The position numbers and the translations under genes were made by a program. The notes below the pieces were generated by a model, which searched no databases, was not told where the DNA came from, and was given only the letters and a program-made list of their open reading frames with translations. This document shows positions 9,303 to 19,004 of a stretch of 58,413 nt of DNA, one piece after another. Each line of letters begins with the position of its first letter. Position 1 is the stretch's first letter. This DNA comes from Nostoc sp. FACHB-280 (GTDB lineage: Bacteria > Cyanobacteriota > Cyanobacteriia > Cyanobacteriales > Nostocaceae), in the NCBI RefSeq assembly GCF_014697615.1, contig NZ_JACJSD010000048.1:1-58413 (forward strand). Direction: 5' to 3'.

Positions 9303-10580
9303 TTACTCCTGTGCGCCGGCGGTTTGCAAAAGTTTGACGATATCTTGATAGCCGTTAAATTCTGCCAGCATCAAAGCTGTATAACCGCCACGATTTCTTA
9401 AATTGGGGTTTGCGCCAGCTTGGAGTAATATCTGCACAGTTTTAGTGTAGCCTCCAGAGGCAGCCCACATTAATGCTGTGGCTCCGGCTATGTCTTGAAA
9501 ATTGACATTTGCACCTTTGGCTACTAAAAGTTGAATTATTTCTATTTGATGGCGTTTCGCAGCTTTGAGTAACGCTGTCTGGCTATCATTGCCTAAAGTA
9601 TTGGGATTAGCGCCATAGTCTAATAATACTTGGACTGTTTTAGTGTGTCCCAAGGATATGGCGGCCATTAAAGGAATTTCTAATTCTCCATAAGAGTTTG
9701 CAGCAGAACGCAGCAATGCTTCGAGAATTTGGCTGTGTCCTTGCAAGACTGCAACTAATATCGGTGTGTCGCCTAAGTTATTTCTTAGTTGGACATTTGC
9801 ACCGCGACTGAGTAAGACTTGCACTACGTCAAGATGTCCTTCCACGACGGCAATATGTAATGCTGTTTCACCATCTTTGTCTTGCAGATTAACTTGGGCA
9901 TCTTTATCTAGTAAAGCAGAAGCGATCGCACTATTACCAGCCGCCGCCGCCGCTAATAATGCTGTACCCCCATCGCTGTTTTGTAAGTTAACATCTGCAC
10001 CAGCCGCTAACAATGCTTGCACAATTGCTAAATTTCCTAAATCTGCCGCAATCATCAACAGTGTTTCGCCATCTTCATCTTGAAGATTTACATCTGCGCC
10101 ATTTTGTGCTAGTAGTTGCACAATTGCGGGGTGTCCTTGTTTGACTGCCAATTTCAAAGCAGTGTCATCATCTTGATCGGCAAGATTTACCTTTGCACCA
10201 GCCGCAAGTAATATTTGGACTATTTCTGTATAACCTTTGAGTGCTGCTGCCATTAAAGCGGTGCTGCCATCTTCGTTGATAGCATTAACATCAGCACCCC
10301 TGGAGATTAAAAGCTGCACAATATCCATTTGTTTATTACTTGCAGCCAACATCAACGCCGTTAAACCATAGCGTTTTCTTTTTAAGTTGATATTTGCCTC
10401 GGCATCTAAAAGCGATCGCACAATTTCGGTGTAGCCTAAATTAGCAGCATACATTAACGCCGTCGTCCCATCGCGATCGCACGCATCTATATTGACACCA
10501 GCCGCTAAAATCTCACTCAGCCGCTTGATATCTCCACTTTTCGCAGCCTTCAGCAGCAAGACATCGTTGTTTTCCGTCAT
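9303..10580 (-). CDS. Ankyrin-repeat protein
   Basis: 425 residues built almost wholly of about twelve 33-residue ankyrin repeats (pattern DGxTALMxAAxxGHxxIVQxLLxxGAxVN). There is no signal peptide, membrane segment or catalytic domain, so it is probably a cytosolic protein-binding scaffold. The repeats alternate between very similar copies (DVNLQDEDGET, DVNLQNSDGGT), suggesting internal duplication. The partner is unknown. It is a lone gene. Confidence 0.9.
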   Translation of the reverse strand: MTENNDVLLLKAAKSGDIKRLSEILAAGVNIDACDRDGTTALMYAANLGYTEIVRSLLDAEANINLKRKRYGLTALMLAASNKQMDIVQLLISRGADVNAINEDGSTALMAAALKGYTEIVQILLAAGAKVNLADQDDDTALKLAVKQGHPAIVQLLAQNGADVNLQDEDGETLLMIAADLGNLAIVQALLAAGADVNLQNSDGGTALLAAAAAGNSAIASALLDKDAQVNLQDKDGETALHIAVVEGHLDVVQVLLSRGANVQLRNNLGDTPILVAVLQGHSQILEALLRSAANSYGELEIPLMAAISLGHTKTVQVLLDYGANPNTLGNDSQTALLKAAKRHQIEIIQLLVAKGANVNFQDIAGATALMWAASGGYTKTVQILLQAGANPNLRNRGGYTALMLAEFNGYQDIVKLLQTAGAQE

Positions 10581-10788
10581 GAATCAAATCCTGCCCAGGC
10601 GGTTTTATCATCTATAGTTTGAAATTCTTTAAGTACTTTTGCAATAGGGCTGTTTGAGGAAAGTATTGAGTGCTGCGTAAACGCAACCCATCACGCCTAA
10701 TTAATTACAAATTACGAACTCCGAATTACGAATTACCCTTAGACTTGTGCTAATTTTTATTAAGATTTAATAATTGGGCGAGAACACG

Positions 10789-11259
10789 ATGGCTCTGGAA
10801 CTGTCTCCCGCGGTGAAATACTGGCTTAACTTTTTCCACCCGCTAATGATGTGGGTACTTTTGGCGCTTTCACTTTATGCTGCTTATTTGGGATTGCAAG
10901 TACAGCGTACCAGAAACGCTCAAGGTGAAGAAAAGAAAGAACTTATTAAAGGCAAATTTAACATCAAACACTACCAAATCGGATCTATCATTTTAGGTTT
11001 GATGGTAGCCGGTGCAGTTGGTGGGATGGCTGTTACTTATATTAACAACGGCAAGTTATTTGTCGGGCCGCACTTGCTGGCGGGACTAGGAATGACTAGT
11101 TTAATAGCGTTTTCTGCTTCCCTATCTCCTTTTATGCAAAAAGGCGCAAATTGGGCAAGAATCACGCACATCTTGTTAAATTTTGCGATTTTAGGTTTAT
11201 TTACTTGGCAGGCTATTACTGGCGTGCAGATTGTACAAAGAATTTTGAGTAATGCTTAG
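10789..11259 (+). CDS. DUF4079 membrane protein
   Basis: 156 residues, with the ATG at 10789 (MALELSPAVKYW) chosen over an in-frame TTG at 10774. Four hydrophobic segments are seen, around residues 15-35, 65-85, 95-115 and 130-150. Histidines lie in or next to them (FFHPLMMW, FVGPHLLAGL, RITHILLNF), an arrangement like cytochrome b561/ferric-reductase-type membrane proteins, so haem binding is possible but unproven. DUF4079 is common in cyanobacteria and plastids and has no firm function. Confidence 0.85.
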   Translation: MALELSPAVKYWLNFFHPLMMWVLLALSLYAAYLGLQVQRTRNAQGEEKKELIKGKFNIKHYQIGSIILGLMVAGAVGGMAVTYINNGKLFVGPHLLAGLGMTSLIAFSASLSPFMQKGANWARITHILLNFAILGLFTWQAITGVQIVQRILSNA

Positions 11260-11272
11260 TTAACAGTCAATT

Positions 11273-11313
11273 GAATTATGAAGTCTCAAATGATTTTTCA
11301 GACTTCATAATTC
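11273..11313 (+). terminator. Perfect 14-bp hairpin between convergent genes
   Basis: The arms at 11273-11286 and 11300-11313 are exact reverse complements with a 13-base loop. It sits just after the DUF4079 stop and before the convergent DUF1997 gene. There is no strong U-tract, so a bidirectional terminator is inferred. Confidence 0.55.
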
Positions 11314-11334
11314 ATACTTCAGACTTTATTTGAT

Positions 11335-12018
11335 TCAACGCTTTTTCTTAGAATTAGCAGGAAAAGGTATACCCAAAGACTGATGAAAGTCTTCTTGAAC
11401 TTTGCGAGTTAAGCGACGAGAGACTTGCCGCACAATTTGATTTAGTAAGCGATCGCCTGTAGATTGGATGAGAGACTGAGGCAATCGTTGGATAAATCTG
11501 GGAAAGTGAAGATAAACCTTTAAATCTAAATCCCATTCAACCCGTGTCACCGTACTGGAAATCGCAGCATTATCATTGGGATACTCTTTTAATTGCATTG
11601 ATGCTCGATAATCTACATCGTAACCAGGTGCTTGATAGTCAGGAATGGGGATTGTCCGAATACGATATATTCCCTCTTCTGGTGGTAAAAGTTCTAAACC
11701 AACTTTCGGCTCGACTTCATAACCAAAAGAGCCGAAACGACCAATAATCAAAGCATAGCCATTTTCTCCCAGTGGCTGTACCTTCATTGGTTCAGCACAA
11801 CGGATAAACCACGACGAATGAGCATTGAGATATTCCGCAACTTGATCTACTGGAGCATACATCTCCATATAATCGCTGTAGCAACCACAAAATCGGGTTT
11901 GATGGTCAAAATTTGTATCAGAAACTACATCATCAGTTTCTACTAAGTTGGTTTCTACAGGTAAAACAGTTTCTTTTATATCTAAGGACTGATATTCGCC
12001 GTTTGTTGAAAGCATCAA
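11335..12018 (-). CDS. DUF1997 family protein
   Basis: 227 residues. The central part resembles the DUF1997 family of cyanobacteria and plants, a START/polyketide-cyclase-like fold: it runs from AEYLNAHSSWFIRCAEPMKV through the VEWDLDLKVYLHFPRF strand to a C-terminal helix with LNQIVRQVSRRLTRKVQEDFH. No signal peptide or catalytic motif is visible. A lipid or pigment binding role is possible by fold only. It is a single gene, convergent with the DUF4079 gene. Confidence 0.75.
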   Translation of the reverse strand: MMLSTNGEYQSLDIKETVLPVETNLVETDDVVSDTNFDHQTRFCGCYSDYMEMYAPVDQVAEYLNAHSSWFIRCAEPMKVQPLGENGYALIIGRFGSFGYEVEPKVGLELLPPEEGIYRIRTIPIPDYQAPGYDVDYRASMQLKEYPNDNAAISSTVTRVEWDLDLKVYLHFPRFIQRLPQSLIQSTGDRLLNQIVRQVSRRLTRKVQEDFHQSLGIPFPANSKKKR

Positions 12019-12188
12019 AGCATTCCCCTCTGAGATGGCGTTTGGCTAGATTTATGATTCCCAGGTGACTTGGGTGATTTCGTAGGCAAAATTCTATTTT
12101 GGCTGAAACTTTAACATTCTGTCATAAACTTTATGAAATTACTAAAATACGGATAAATCACATACTAGTTTTTTAAGGTAGCGTTTTT

Positions 12189-12845
12189 ATGAAAGCGTTT
12201 GTGGCTGGGGCTACAGGTGAAACAGGTCGCCGCATTGTCCAAGAGTTAGTAGCACGTAACATTCCTGTGCGGGCGTTGGTACGGGATATCCAGACAGCTA
12301 AAGCAATTTTGCCTCCTGATGTGGAGTTGGTGCTTGGTGATGTGTTGCAAGCAGATAGTCTCGCCAATGCTTTAGGAGATAGTACTGTATTGCTGTGTGC
12401 GACTGGCGCAAAACCGAGTTTTGATCCAACTGGGCCATATAAAGTAGACTTTGAAGGGACAAAAAATTTAGTGGATGCTGCTAAGACCAAGGGAATTGAG
12501 CATTTTGTTTTAGTTTCTTCCTTGTGTACATCTCTGCTGTTCCATCCTTTAAATTTGTTTTGGTTGATTTTAGTTTGGAAAAAGCAAGCCGAGGAATACA
12601 TTCAAAAAAGTGGTCTTCCCTATACAATTGTGCGACCTGGCGGATTAAAAAACGAAGATAATACTGATGCTATCGTGATGCAAAGTGCAGATACATTATT
12701 CGATGGTAGTATTCCGCGCCAAAAAGTTGCCCAAGTTTCGGTTGCAGCACTTTTTGAACCAGCCGCCCGCAATAAGATTGTAGAGATTATTGCTAAACCA
12801 GATGCAAGTGTGAAAACACTTGGGGAGTTGTTTCAGCAATGCTAA
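12189..12845 (+). CDS. NAD(P)-binding SDR family protein
   Basis: 218 residues, an atypical short-chain dehydrogenase of the NmrA/Tic62 kind. Seen: an N-terminal GATGETGRRI Rossmann motif (GxxGxxG, residues 7-16), a VDFEGTKNLVDAAK helix, LVSSL at the end of strand 5, and YTIVRPGGL. The classical YxxxK pair is not obvious, since the segment after LVSSL is hydrophobic (LLFHPLNLFWLILVW). It may thus bind NADP without being a standard dehydrogenase. Close relatives occur in plastids. A well-placed ATG and Rossmann start fix the N-terminus. Confidence 0.85.
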   Translation: MKAFVAGATGETGRRIVQELVARNIPVRALVRDIQTAKAILPPDVELVLGDVLQADSLANALGDSTVLLCATGAKPSFDPTGPYKVDFEGTKNLVDAAKTKGIEHFVLVSSLCTSLLFHPLNLFWLILVWKKQAEEYIQKSGLPYTIVRPGGLKNEDNTDAIVMQSADTLFDGSIPRQKVAQVSVAALFEPAARNKIVEIIAKPDASVKTLGELFQQC

Positions 12846-12846
12846 C

Positions 12847-12972
12847 AGGACTTACGCACCAAAATTGTCTGTGGGTATTGGGTGTAGGGGTGCAAGGGTA
12901 TGGGGTGTAAGGATTTTGAATACCCACACCCTGCTCGAAAACCTTAAGTTTTCATGTTTTTTTGCGTCCGAC
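12847..12972. repeat. Inverted-repeat element, TACACCC family (copy 2)
   Basis: It starts AGGACTTACGCACC just after the SDR stop and holds a GGTGTAGGGGTGCAAGGGTATGG core. The right end (TTTTTTTGCGTCCGAC) is degenerate. It resembles the element at 24258-24374. Confidence 0.45.
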
Positions 12973-13052
12973 TTTTAACCCGACTTTAGCCGACTGACAA
13001 AATAAAGTGCGATCGCTTAGGCTATTGGGCGTAGAGTTGAAGACATACAAAT

Positions 13053-13985
13053 ATGGTTCATACTACCAGCCCATTAGCAGCAGATTTGGCTGGACAAAGC
13101 TATACTGTGCCTAACTATTGGCAAATACAGCAGCGTCTTTGTTCACTAATAGATAACTATGTAGCCAGCGAAAAGCTACAGGAACGCTTAGAAGATTTAC
13201 CGAGGCAATTTACTCATCCCCAAGCACGTCCTTGGAAACCAATTGACTGGCAAGCTATTAACCAGAGTCAAATTATTGGGATCAAACCAGAAGTATTCTT
13301 ATCCATTTTGATAGGTGCAATGGATACAGAAGCGCCAATTCGCGGTTATACCCAAACCAGTCGCCAATATTTAGAGAAATTACATCCCCAGATGGGGCAG
13401 TTTGTGGGTGGAACAGTCAGTGAAGCTGGTGAACTGCAAGAAATTGGCTTGTGGGAAAAAGAAGAACGCCAACATACACCCGCATTAATGAAGATTTACA
13501 CCCAATTAACAGGTGAAAAAATCATCCCCAAACACCGCACTGTTAGAGGCTATATCCCTACAGATGATCCTCACGAAGATTTATATCGCCACGGCTTACA
13601 CCGCGTTGCTACAGAATATGGTGCAACTTGTCTTTATTTGTGGTTGATGGCGCACACAACAGGCGCACTCCAAGATGTGCTGGAAGAACTCGCCAAAGAT
13701 GAAATCAACCACATGACTAAATTTTGGGGCTTCGGAGTCTGGACTTTTCCCGATACAGGATTCATCCGCATCACCACAACCCTCATCAAAACCCGTTCGC
13801 AAAGCTACGAACGCAATAACTTGATGCGTACTCTACGCCGGATGATGAATACACTCAACTGGAAAGCCTGGACACCCACCAATAAAGCCACCCTTTTGTT
13901 CACCTTCACTTATACGATGCACCGTCTTTGGAAGTGGCACTACAGCCTGACTCCAGAGTATTTACACAACTTATTTGCGTCTTGA
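13053..13985 (+). CDS. Ferritin-like diiron protein
   Basis: 310 residues with two helical iron-binding motifs of the ferritin-like/acyl-ACP desaturase fold: E-K-E-E-R-Q-H (about residues 145-151) and D-E-I-N-H (about 221-225). More possible ligands lie at DTEAPIR (about 92-98) and at TEYGAT. Cyanobacterial members are often annotated as fatty-acid desaturase-like, but the substrate is unknown. No membrane segment is evident. The next gene (isoprenyl transferase) starts only 28 bp downstream, so co-transcription is likely. An alternative reading is a diiron hydroxylase acting on an isoprenoid. Confidence 0.75.
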   Translation: MVHTTSPLAADLAGQSYTVPNYWQIQQRLCSLIDNYVASEKLQERLEDLPRQFTHPQARPWKPIDWQAINQSQIIGIKPEVFLSILIGAMDTEAPIRGYTQTSRQYLEKLHPQMGQFVGGTVSEAGELQEIGLWEKEERQHTPALMKIYTQLTGEKIIPKHRTVRGYIPTDDPHEDLYRHGLHRVATEYGATCLYLWLMAHTTGALQDVLEELAKDEINHMTKFWGFGVWTFPDTGFIRITTTLIKTRSQSYERNNLMRTLRRMMNTLNWKAWTPTNKATLLFTFTYTMHRLWKWHYSLTPEYLHNLFAS

Positions 13986-14013
13986 AACTATCCTCTTATT
14001 CATCAAAACCACC

Positions 14014-14760
14014 ATGAACTCCCTACCTTTAGACCTCAACCCCCAAACAATCCCCCAACACATAGCTGTAATTATGGATGGGAATGGTAGATGGGCGACT
14101 AATCGCGGACTACCGCGCGTAGCTGGACATCGCCAAGGTGCAAGAACTCTCAAACAACTATTACGCTGCTGTAAAGATTGGGGGATCAAAGTTCTCACAG
14201 TCTACGCATTCTCTACAGAAAATTGGCAACGTCCCATTGAAGAAGTAGATTTTCTGATGCTTTTATTTGAACGCTTTCTCCGCAGCGAGTTAGCCCAGAT
14301 GCAGCAAGAAGGGGTGAGAATTTCTTTTATTGGTGATTTATCAGTTTTGCCTGTATCTCTGCAAGCCGAAATGCAACGTTCAATGACAGAAACATTGAAT
14401 AACCAAGCAATTCATTTTAATGTGGCGGTGAATTATGGTAGTCGTCACGAAATTACTCAAGCCTGTCACCACATAGCCCAATTGGTACAACAAGGTGAAC
14501 TCAGCCTAGAAGCAATCAATGAAAATCTTGTAGAACAATATCTCTATACCGCAAATACACCAGCCCCAGATTTACTGATTCGGACTAGTGCAGAAATGCG
14601 GTTGAGTAATTTTTTGTTGTGGCAAATGGCTTATACAGAAATGTACTTTACTGATGTTCTCTGGCCGGATTTTGACCGAGAAGCATTTCATCAAGCTTTG
14701 TTAAGTTACCAAAAACGCGATCGCCGTTTCGGTCAAGTTAAAACTGCTTGTTCAGCTTAA
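14014..14760 (+). CDS. uppS: Isoprenyl transferase (undecaprenyl diphosphate synthase family)
   Basis: 248 residues from the ATG at 14014; an upstream in-frame TTG at 13975 would overlap the previous gene and adds nothing family-like. It condenses isopentenyl diphosphate units in cis onto an allylic diphosphate, giving the lipid carrier for peptidoglycan. Seen: [13 protein letters not shown] with the catalytic Asp, the FSTENW block, and [15 protein letters not shown] near the C-terminus. The last block usually reads RTSGE...RLSNF, so here Ala replaces the Gly, which is probably tolerated. It lies just after the diiron gene. Confidence 0.92.
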   Translation: MNSLPLDLNPQTIPQHIAVIMDGNGRWATNRGLPRVAGHRQGARTLKQLLRCCKDWGIKVLTVYAFSTENWQRPIEEVDFLMLLFERFLRSELAQMQQEGVRISFIGDLSVLPVSLQAEMQRSMTETLNNQAIHFNVAVNYGSRHEITQACHHIAQLVQQGELSLEAINENLVEQYLYTANTPAPDLLIRTSAEMRLSNFLLWQMAYTEMYFTDVLWPDFDREAFHQALLSYQKRDRRFGQVKTACSA

Positions 14761-14773
14761 CATCAAAGTCTGC

Positions 14774-17578
14774 TCACAAAGCAATTTCCGCTTGCATCAC
14801 AGTTGTGTCGCTGGTGGGTTGCAGATGAAAGCCTAATTTTTCACAAACTCGCTGCATTCCGTAATTATCAGACAAAATATTAGCTGTAATTCGGCCGATA
14901 TGTTCTTGACGACCAACTTGCAGTAAGCGCCTAACGAGTTCTGTACCTAAACCTTGACACTGATAGCGATCGCTGACAATCATAGCGAATTCTGCGGCAT
15001 CTGTACCGTGCAGTTTACTCAATCGCCCAACTGCTAAAATCTGCCGCATTCCGGTTTCTGAGTCTTGATGTTCTACTACCAATGCCATTTCCCTGTCGTA
15101 ATCAATAAAGCAAATCCGGGTGAGGCGTTCGTGGGTGATGCGTTGACTCAATTTAATCAGGTGAAAGTACCGAAAATAAACGCTTTCTTCGGAAAGGGTT
15201 TGGTGAAACTGTACCAGTAACGGCTCATCTTCTGGACGAATCGGACGGATGGTTACTGACATCCCATTTTTCGTTGTCCAGTTGTCAATGTATTGGGTGG
15301 GATAGGGACAAATGGCTAATTTTGGTAGTTGTTCTTCTGTAATATCTGGTGGTTGGAGGAGAACACGCCCATCTAAAGCAATCAATCCTCCAGAGTTGAC
15401 GGCGGTTGGCGGAATTGCCAGCAAGGGGTTGATGTCAATTTCTTTAATCCACGGTTGTTCTACTACCAGTTGGCTAAATGCAACCATCAATTGTTCGAGG
15501 GCTGCCATATCTACACTTTGCCGTCCCCGCACACCTTTGAGGGCTTTGTAAATTTTGGTGTGTTCCATCATCCGGCGGGCTAAAGTTGTGTTTAGGGGAG
15601 GTAGGGCGATCGCTCGATCCTGAAATACTTCGACTAGCTGTCCCCCTGCACCAAATAACAACACTGGCCCGAATTGGGGATCAAGACTACTACCAATAAT
15701 CAACTCGTAGCCGTCGGTTTTCACCATTGGCTGTACTGTTACGCCGAGGAAGAGTGCTGAGTTTTGAGTAGCGAATTTTGAGTAGTGAAGGTCTTTGGCT
15801 ATTTTTTCTTCAACAGAGGATTTGATGGTGCGATAGGCTTGTCTGACTGCTTCCGCATCCCGCAGATTTAACTGCACACCGCCGACATCGGTTTTATGAG
15901 TAATGATATGAGAATAAAGTTTGACAACTACGGGGTAGCCAATACTCTCCGCACATTTCACCGCTTCATCTTCACTTGTAGCCACGCAAGTTTCCACAAC
16001 TGGGATGCCATAAGCTGCTAGTATTTGCTTCGATTCAAATTCTGTAAGAATGGTTCGTCCATCTTGACGCGCGGAGGCGATAATCTTTGCGACTAAGTTG
16101 CGGTCTGGTATGCCTGATTGGGGATCAACTGCTGGTAAAACTGGAGTTTCATAGATACCCCGCAGGTTATAGCTAGATTGCCACATATAACTAAATATGC
16201 GGGTGGCTGTATCTGGATAGCGATAAGTAGGAATAGATTGACGATTTAAAATTGTTTCGCCTGCGGTGACTTCTGCACCACCCATCCAACTAGCGAGAAT
16301 TGGTTTACCAGGAATTTGGGCGTAGGGTTTCAATTGTTCAGCCGTTTGGGTGGGGTCGGTCATGGCTTGGGGTGTGAGAATAACCAACAAGCCATCACTA
16401 TTGGGATCTGTGGCGGCTATTTCTAAAGCTTGGGTATAACGTTGGGGGTCAGCATCCCCCAGAATATCAATTGGGTTATTATGACTCCAATGAGTGGGAA
16501 GTATTTGATCAAAAGCAGCGATCGCATCTGGTGAAATTGTCGCTAATTCTCCACCCGCTTCAATCAAAGCATCGGTCGCCAAGACTCCTGGCCCGCCTGC
16601 ATTCGTTAAAATGGTCAAGCGTGGCCCTTTGGGACGCGGTTGTTTTGCCAACACTTCCGCCACATCAAATAAGTCAGAAATACTATTCACCCGCAGCACC
16701 CCACAGCGCCGGAAAGCTGCATCTAACACCGCATCACTCCCCGCCAACGCCCCTGTATGAGATGCTGCTGCTTTGGCGGCTGCTTCTGTGCGTCCGGCTT
16801 TAATCACAATAATCGGTTTGGTGAGGGCAACTTCTCGCGCCGCAGAAATAAAAGACCGTGCATCCCCAATAGATTCCATGTAAATCACAATACTTTTGGT
16901 GCGGGGGTCATCACCGAGATAATAAATTAAGTCACCCCAGCCCACATCCAACATTGAACCGATGGACACGAAGGCACTAAACCCGACGTTTTCTTGAAAA
17001 CTCCAGTCTAGAATCGCCGTACACAGCGCCCCACTTTGACTAATAAAGCCCACATTACCTGGACGCGCCATTGCACTGGCAAAGGTAGCATTTAACCCAC
17101 TCAGAGGACTCATTACCCCCAAACAGTTCGGGCCGATGATACGAATGTTACCGCGACGGGCTTGGGCGAGAATTTGCTGTTCTAAAGCGATACCAGCCGC
17201 ACCAGCTTCTTTAAACCCAGCAGAAATGACGATCGCACTTTTTACCCCAGCATCAACACATTCAGCAATAATCCCCGGAACTGTGGGTGCTGGTGTGGCA
17301 ATTACAGCTAAATCTACAGTTTCGGGGATATCGGCAATTTTCGGATAGGCTTTGATTCCCAATACACTATGGCGTTTGGGATTGACGGGAAACACAGTCC
17401 CGCCAAAGGGATTTGTGATTAAATTCCACAAGAGAGTGCGTCCCACACTCCCAGGTGTTTCACTCGCACCAATCACCGCTACAGTTTTGGGTGCAAAGAT
17501 GGCATCAAGGGGATTAAGCTTCTCTGCCTGCAAGATATCAAAGGCGCGATCGCTTGTGGGCTTGAGAGATTGCTGCAT
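14774..17578 (-). CDS. ADP-forming acyl-CoA synthetase/GNAT fusion (Pat-like)
   Basis: 934 residues. Domains in order: CoA-binding (about 25-150, [17 protein letters not shown]), a succinyl-CoA-ligase-like part with [12 protein letters not shown], an ATP-grasp domain (about 500-720, YPVVVKLYS and KTDVGGVQ), and a C-terminal GNAT acetyltransferase (about 770-920, with [16 protein letters not shown] as the acetyl-CoA loop). This matches the protein lysine acetyltransferase PatZ/YfiQ layout. In that family the synthetase half is often inactive; here the putative phospho-His is present (ASHTG), so synthetase activity is not excluded. It is likely a metabolic-enzyme acetyltransferase. Confidence 0.9.
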   Translation of the reverse strand: MQQSLKPTSDRAFDILQAEKLNPLDAIFAPKTVAVIGASETPGSVGRTLLWNLITNPFGGTVFPVNPKRHSVLGIKAYPKIADIPETVDLAVIATPAPTVPGIIAECVDAGVKSAIVISAGFKEAGAAGIALEQQILAQARRGNIRIIGPNCLGVMSPLSGLNATFASAMARPGNVGFISQSGALCTAILDWSFQENVGFSAFVSIGSMLDVGWGDLIYYLGDDPRTKSIVIYMESIGDARSFISAAREVALTKPIIVIKAGRTEAAAKAAASHTGALAGSDAVLDAAFRRCGVLRVNSISDLFDVAEVLAKQPRPKGPRLTILTNAGGPGVLATDALIEAGGELATISPDAIAAFDQILPTHWSHNNPIDILGDADPQRYTQALEIAATDPNSDGLLVILTPQAMTDPTQTAEQLKPYAQIPGKPILASWMGGAEVTAGETILNRQSIPTYRYPDTATRIFSYMWQSSYNLRGIYETPVLPAVDPQSGIPDRNLVAKIIASARQDGRTILTEFESKQILAAYGIPVVETCVATSEDEAVKCAESIGYPVVVKLYSHIITHKTDVGGVQLNLRDAEAVRQAYRTIKSSVEEKIAKDLHYSKFATQNSALFLGVTVQPMVKTDGYELIIGSSLDPQFGPVLLFGAGGQLVEVFQDRAIALPPLNTTLARRMMEHTKIYKALKGVRGRQSVDMAALEQLMVAFSQLVVEQPWIKEIDINPLLAIPPTAVNSGGLIALDGRVLLQPPDITEEQLPKLAICPYPTQYIDNWTTKNGMSVTIRPIRPEDEPLLVQFHQTLSEESVYFRYFHLIKLSQRITHERLTRICFIDYDREMALVVEHQDSETGMRQILAVGRLSKLHGTDAAEFAMIVSDRYQCQGLGTELVRRLLQVGRQEHIGRITANILSDNYGMQRVCEKLGFHLQPTSDTTVMQAEIAL

Positions 17579-17721
17579 TAATCCTCCTTAAAGTGCTGAG
17601 TTGAAGGTGCTGAGTTGCAGTCAAAGATACTAAATTAGGCTGGGAATAGTATTTCTGAAAGCAACTTGGTTGTCAGTATTAGGCTTTTGCTTTCAGTCTA
17701 TGCTTGAGTTTCAGATTGGGT

Positions 17722-18183
17722 TCATTTCATCCAGAAATTTTTAAACTTGTCTAAAATTTGCATAATTTTTCCGAGGGCGATCGCTTTGCCGGTTTCGGTG
17801 ATTTCTGAGAAGCGATCGCCAAATTCAAAGTTAACGCCGGGAACTGTCACCCACAAAGCCGGCGGACAATGGCCGTAAAGAGTTCTAGTCAAAGCTAACA
17901 GTGATTGGGGATCGGCGGTATGTCCAGCGATCGTATTTTCAACAGAAGGTGAAAGTGATTGTACCTGCACATCAAAAGATTCTGAAGGTACATAAGCATC
18001 CACAAAAATTGCTAATTCTGCATTTGCTAAAGCATCAGCTAATTCGGGTGTCAGTTGGTGGACTGCTAAAGATTTCACTGCCGATAAATGCCAAGAGGCA
18101 ATTTCATCAGCAATTCTTTGACCAATGCCATCATCACTCCGCAAGTCATTACCGTAACCAATCACCATGACGGTTGCATTCAT
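17722..18183 (-). CDS. Hydrogenase maturation protease
   Basis: 153 residues from the ATG at 18183; an earlier ATG at 18231 would add 16 residues that do not look like family. These proteases cut the C-terminal tail of the [NiFe]-hydrogenase large subunit after nickel insertion. Seen: VIGYGNDLRSDDGIG at the N-terminus, the diagnostic G-x-G-N-x-x-x-x-D-D motif whose first Asp binds nickel, and a later AGHTADP with a candidate ligand His. It could be HoxW (bidirectional enzyme) or HupW (uptake enzyme). No hydrogenase structural gene is in the window. Confidence 0.82.
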   Translation of the reverse strand: MNATVMVIGYGNDLRSDDGIGQRIADEIASWHLSAVKSLAVHQLTPELADALANAELAIFVDAYVPSESFDVQVQSLSPSVENTIAGHTADPQSLLALTRTLYGHCPPALWVTVPGVNFEFGDRFSEITETGKAIALGKIMQILDKFKNFWMK

Positions 18184-18491
18184 TTTTTTCGTTTGCTTTA
18201 ATGCACTCAAAATTAATGATAAATTTGCCAATTTACAATGTGGTAAAAATAAAAAACTAACCGCAAATGGACACAGATAGGCACAGATAAGTTTTTACCT
18301 CAACAGATGAGTAAAAGCTATGATCATTTATTTTTGAACTTATAAAAAGAATTTGAGGAACTTGTGAGGATAGAGAATATTCTTGTAAATTACTATTACT
18401 ATAATTTGATAAATTGATGCAATTTATCCGATGATTTTTAGCATCAGCAGTTTTATGATGAATTTGAATCAACAATCTTTGAGGCTGTTTT
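18184..18491. other. Gene-free region
   Basis: This 308-bp AT-rich gap lies between divergent genes. It contains one copy of a GGACACAGATAGGCACAGATAAG-type dispersed repeat near 18266-18289. I see no credible gene. Confidence 0.5.
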
Positions 18492-18884
18492 ATGTCTGAA
18501 GTTAATTATCAACAGCCAATTAATGCGGTGGCTACTCTTTTAGAAAAATATGCTGAGGGACAACGGGATTTTGAGAGGGCTGAACTTGGTGATGCCGACT
18601 TACAAGGTGTTAATCTCAAAGGGTCTGACTTGAGTTACGCGGACTTAAGTACAGCTAATCTACGAGGTGCAAATCTTAGAGGAAGTGACCTCAGTTATTC
18701 CGATCTTTCCCAAGCTGACCTCACAGATGCAGACTTGCGGGGTGCTTTATTGATGTCAGCCAATCTCCGCCAAGCCAATCTTCAAGGTACAAAACTAGAT
18801 AAGGCAGACTGCGATCGCAATACCCATTTTCCCCCAAATTTTGACCCAGTTCAGGCAGGAGTTCAAATTAAATCAGAGTTATAA
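18492..18884 (+). CDS. Pentapeptide-repeat protein
   Basis: 130 residues. After a helical N-terminus (residues 1-25), about twelve pentapeptides of the A(D/N)LxG kind run from residue 30 to 110 (for example ADLQGVNLKGSDLSYADL), predicting a right-handed quadrilateral beta-helix. The C-terminal 20 residues are not repetitive. There is no signal peptide, so it is probably cytosolic. Such proteins are abundant in cyanobacteria and mostly of unknown function. Confidence 0.9.
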   Translation: MSEVNYQQPINAVATLLEKYAEGQRDFERAELGDADLQGVNLKGSDLSYADLSTANLRGANLRGSDLSYSDLSQADLTDADLRGALLMSANLRQANLQGTKLDKADCDRNTHFPPNFDPVQAGVQIKSEL

Positions 18885-19004
18885 GTAGGTGGATACACAT
18901 AGAAGACGCATTTCGACTCCTTTCGACTACGCTCAAGGCAAGTCGCTCAATGCTCGATCAGCTTACTAAAAGAGGGTTGATCGCAGTTTACAGCACTCAG
19001 CACT

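Noticed and set aside
18257-18475. 72-codon frame on the minus strand
   Set aside because: Biased composition, no family resemblance, lies in an AT-rich gap that also holds a dispersed repeat; no ribosome-binding site seen.
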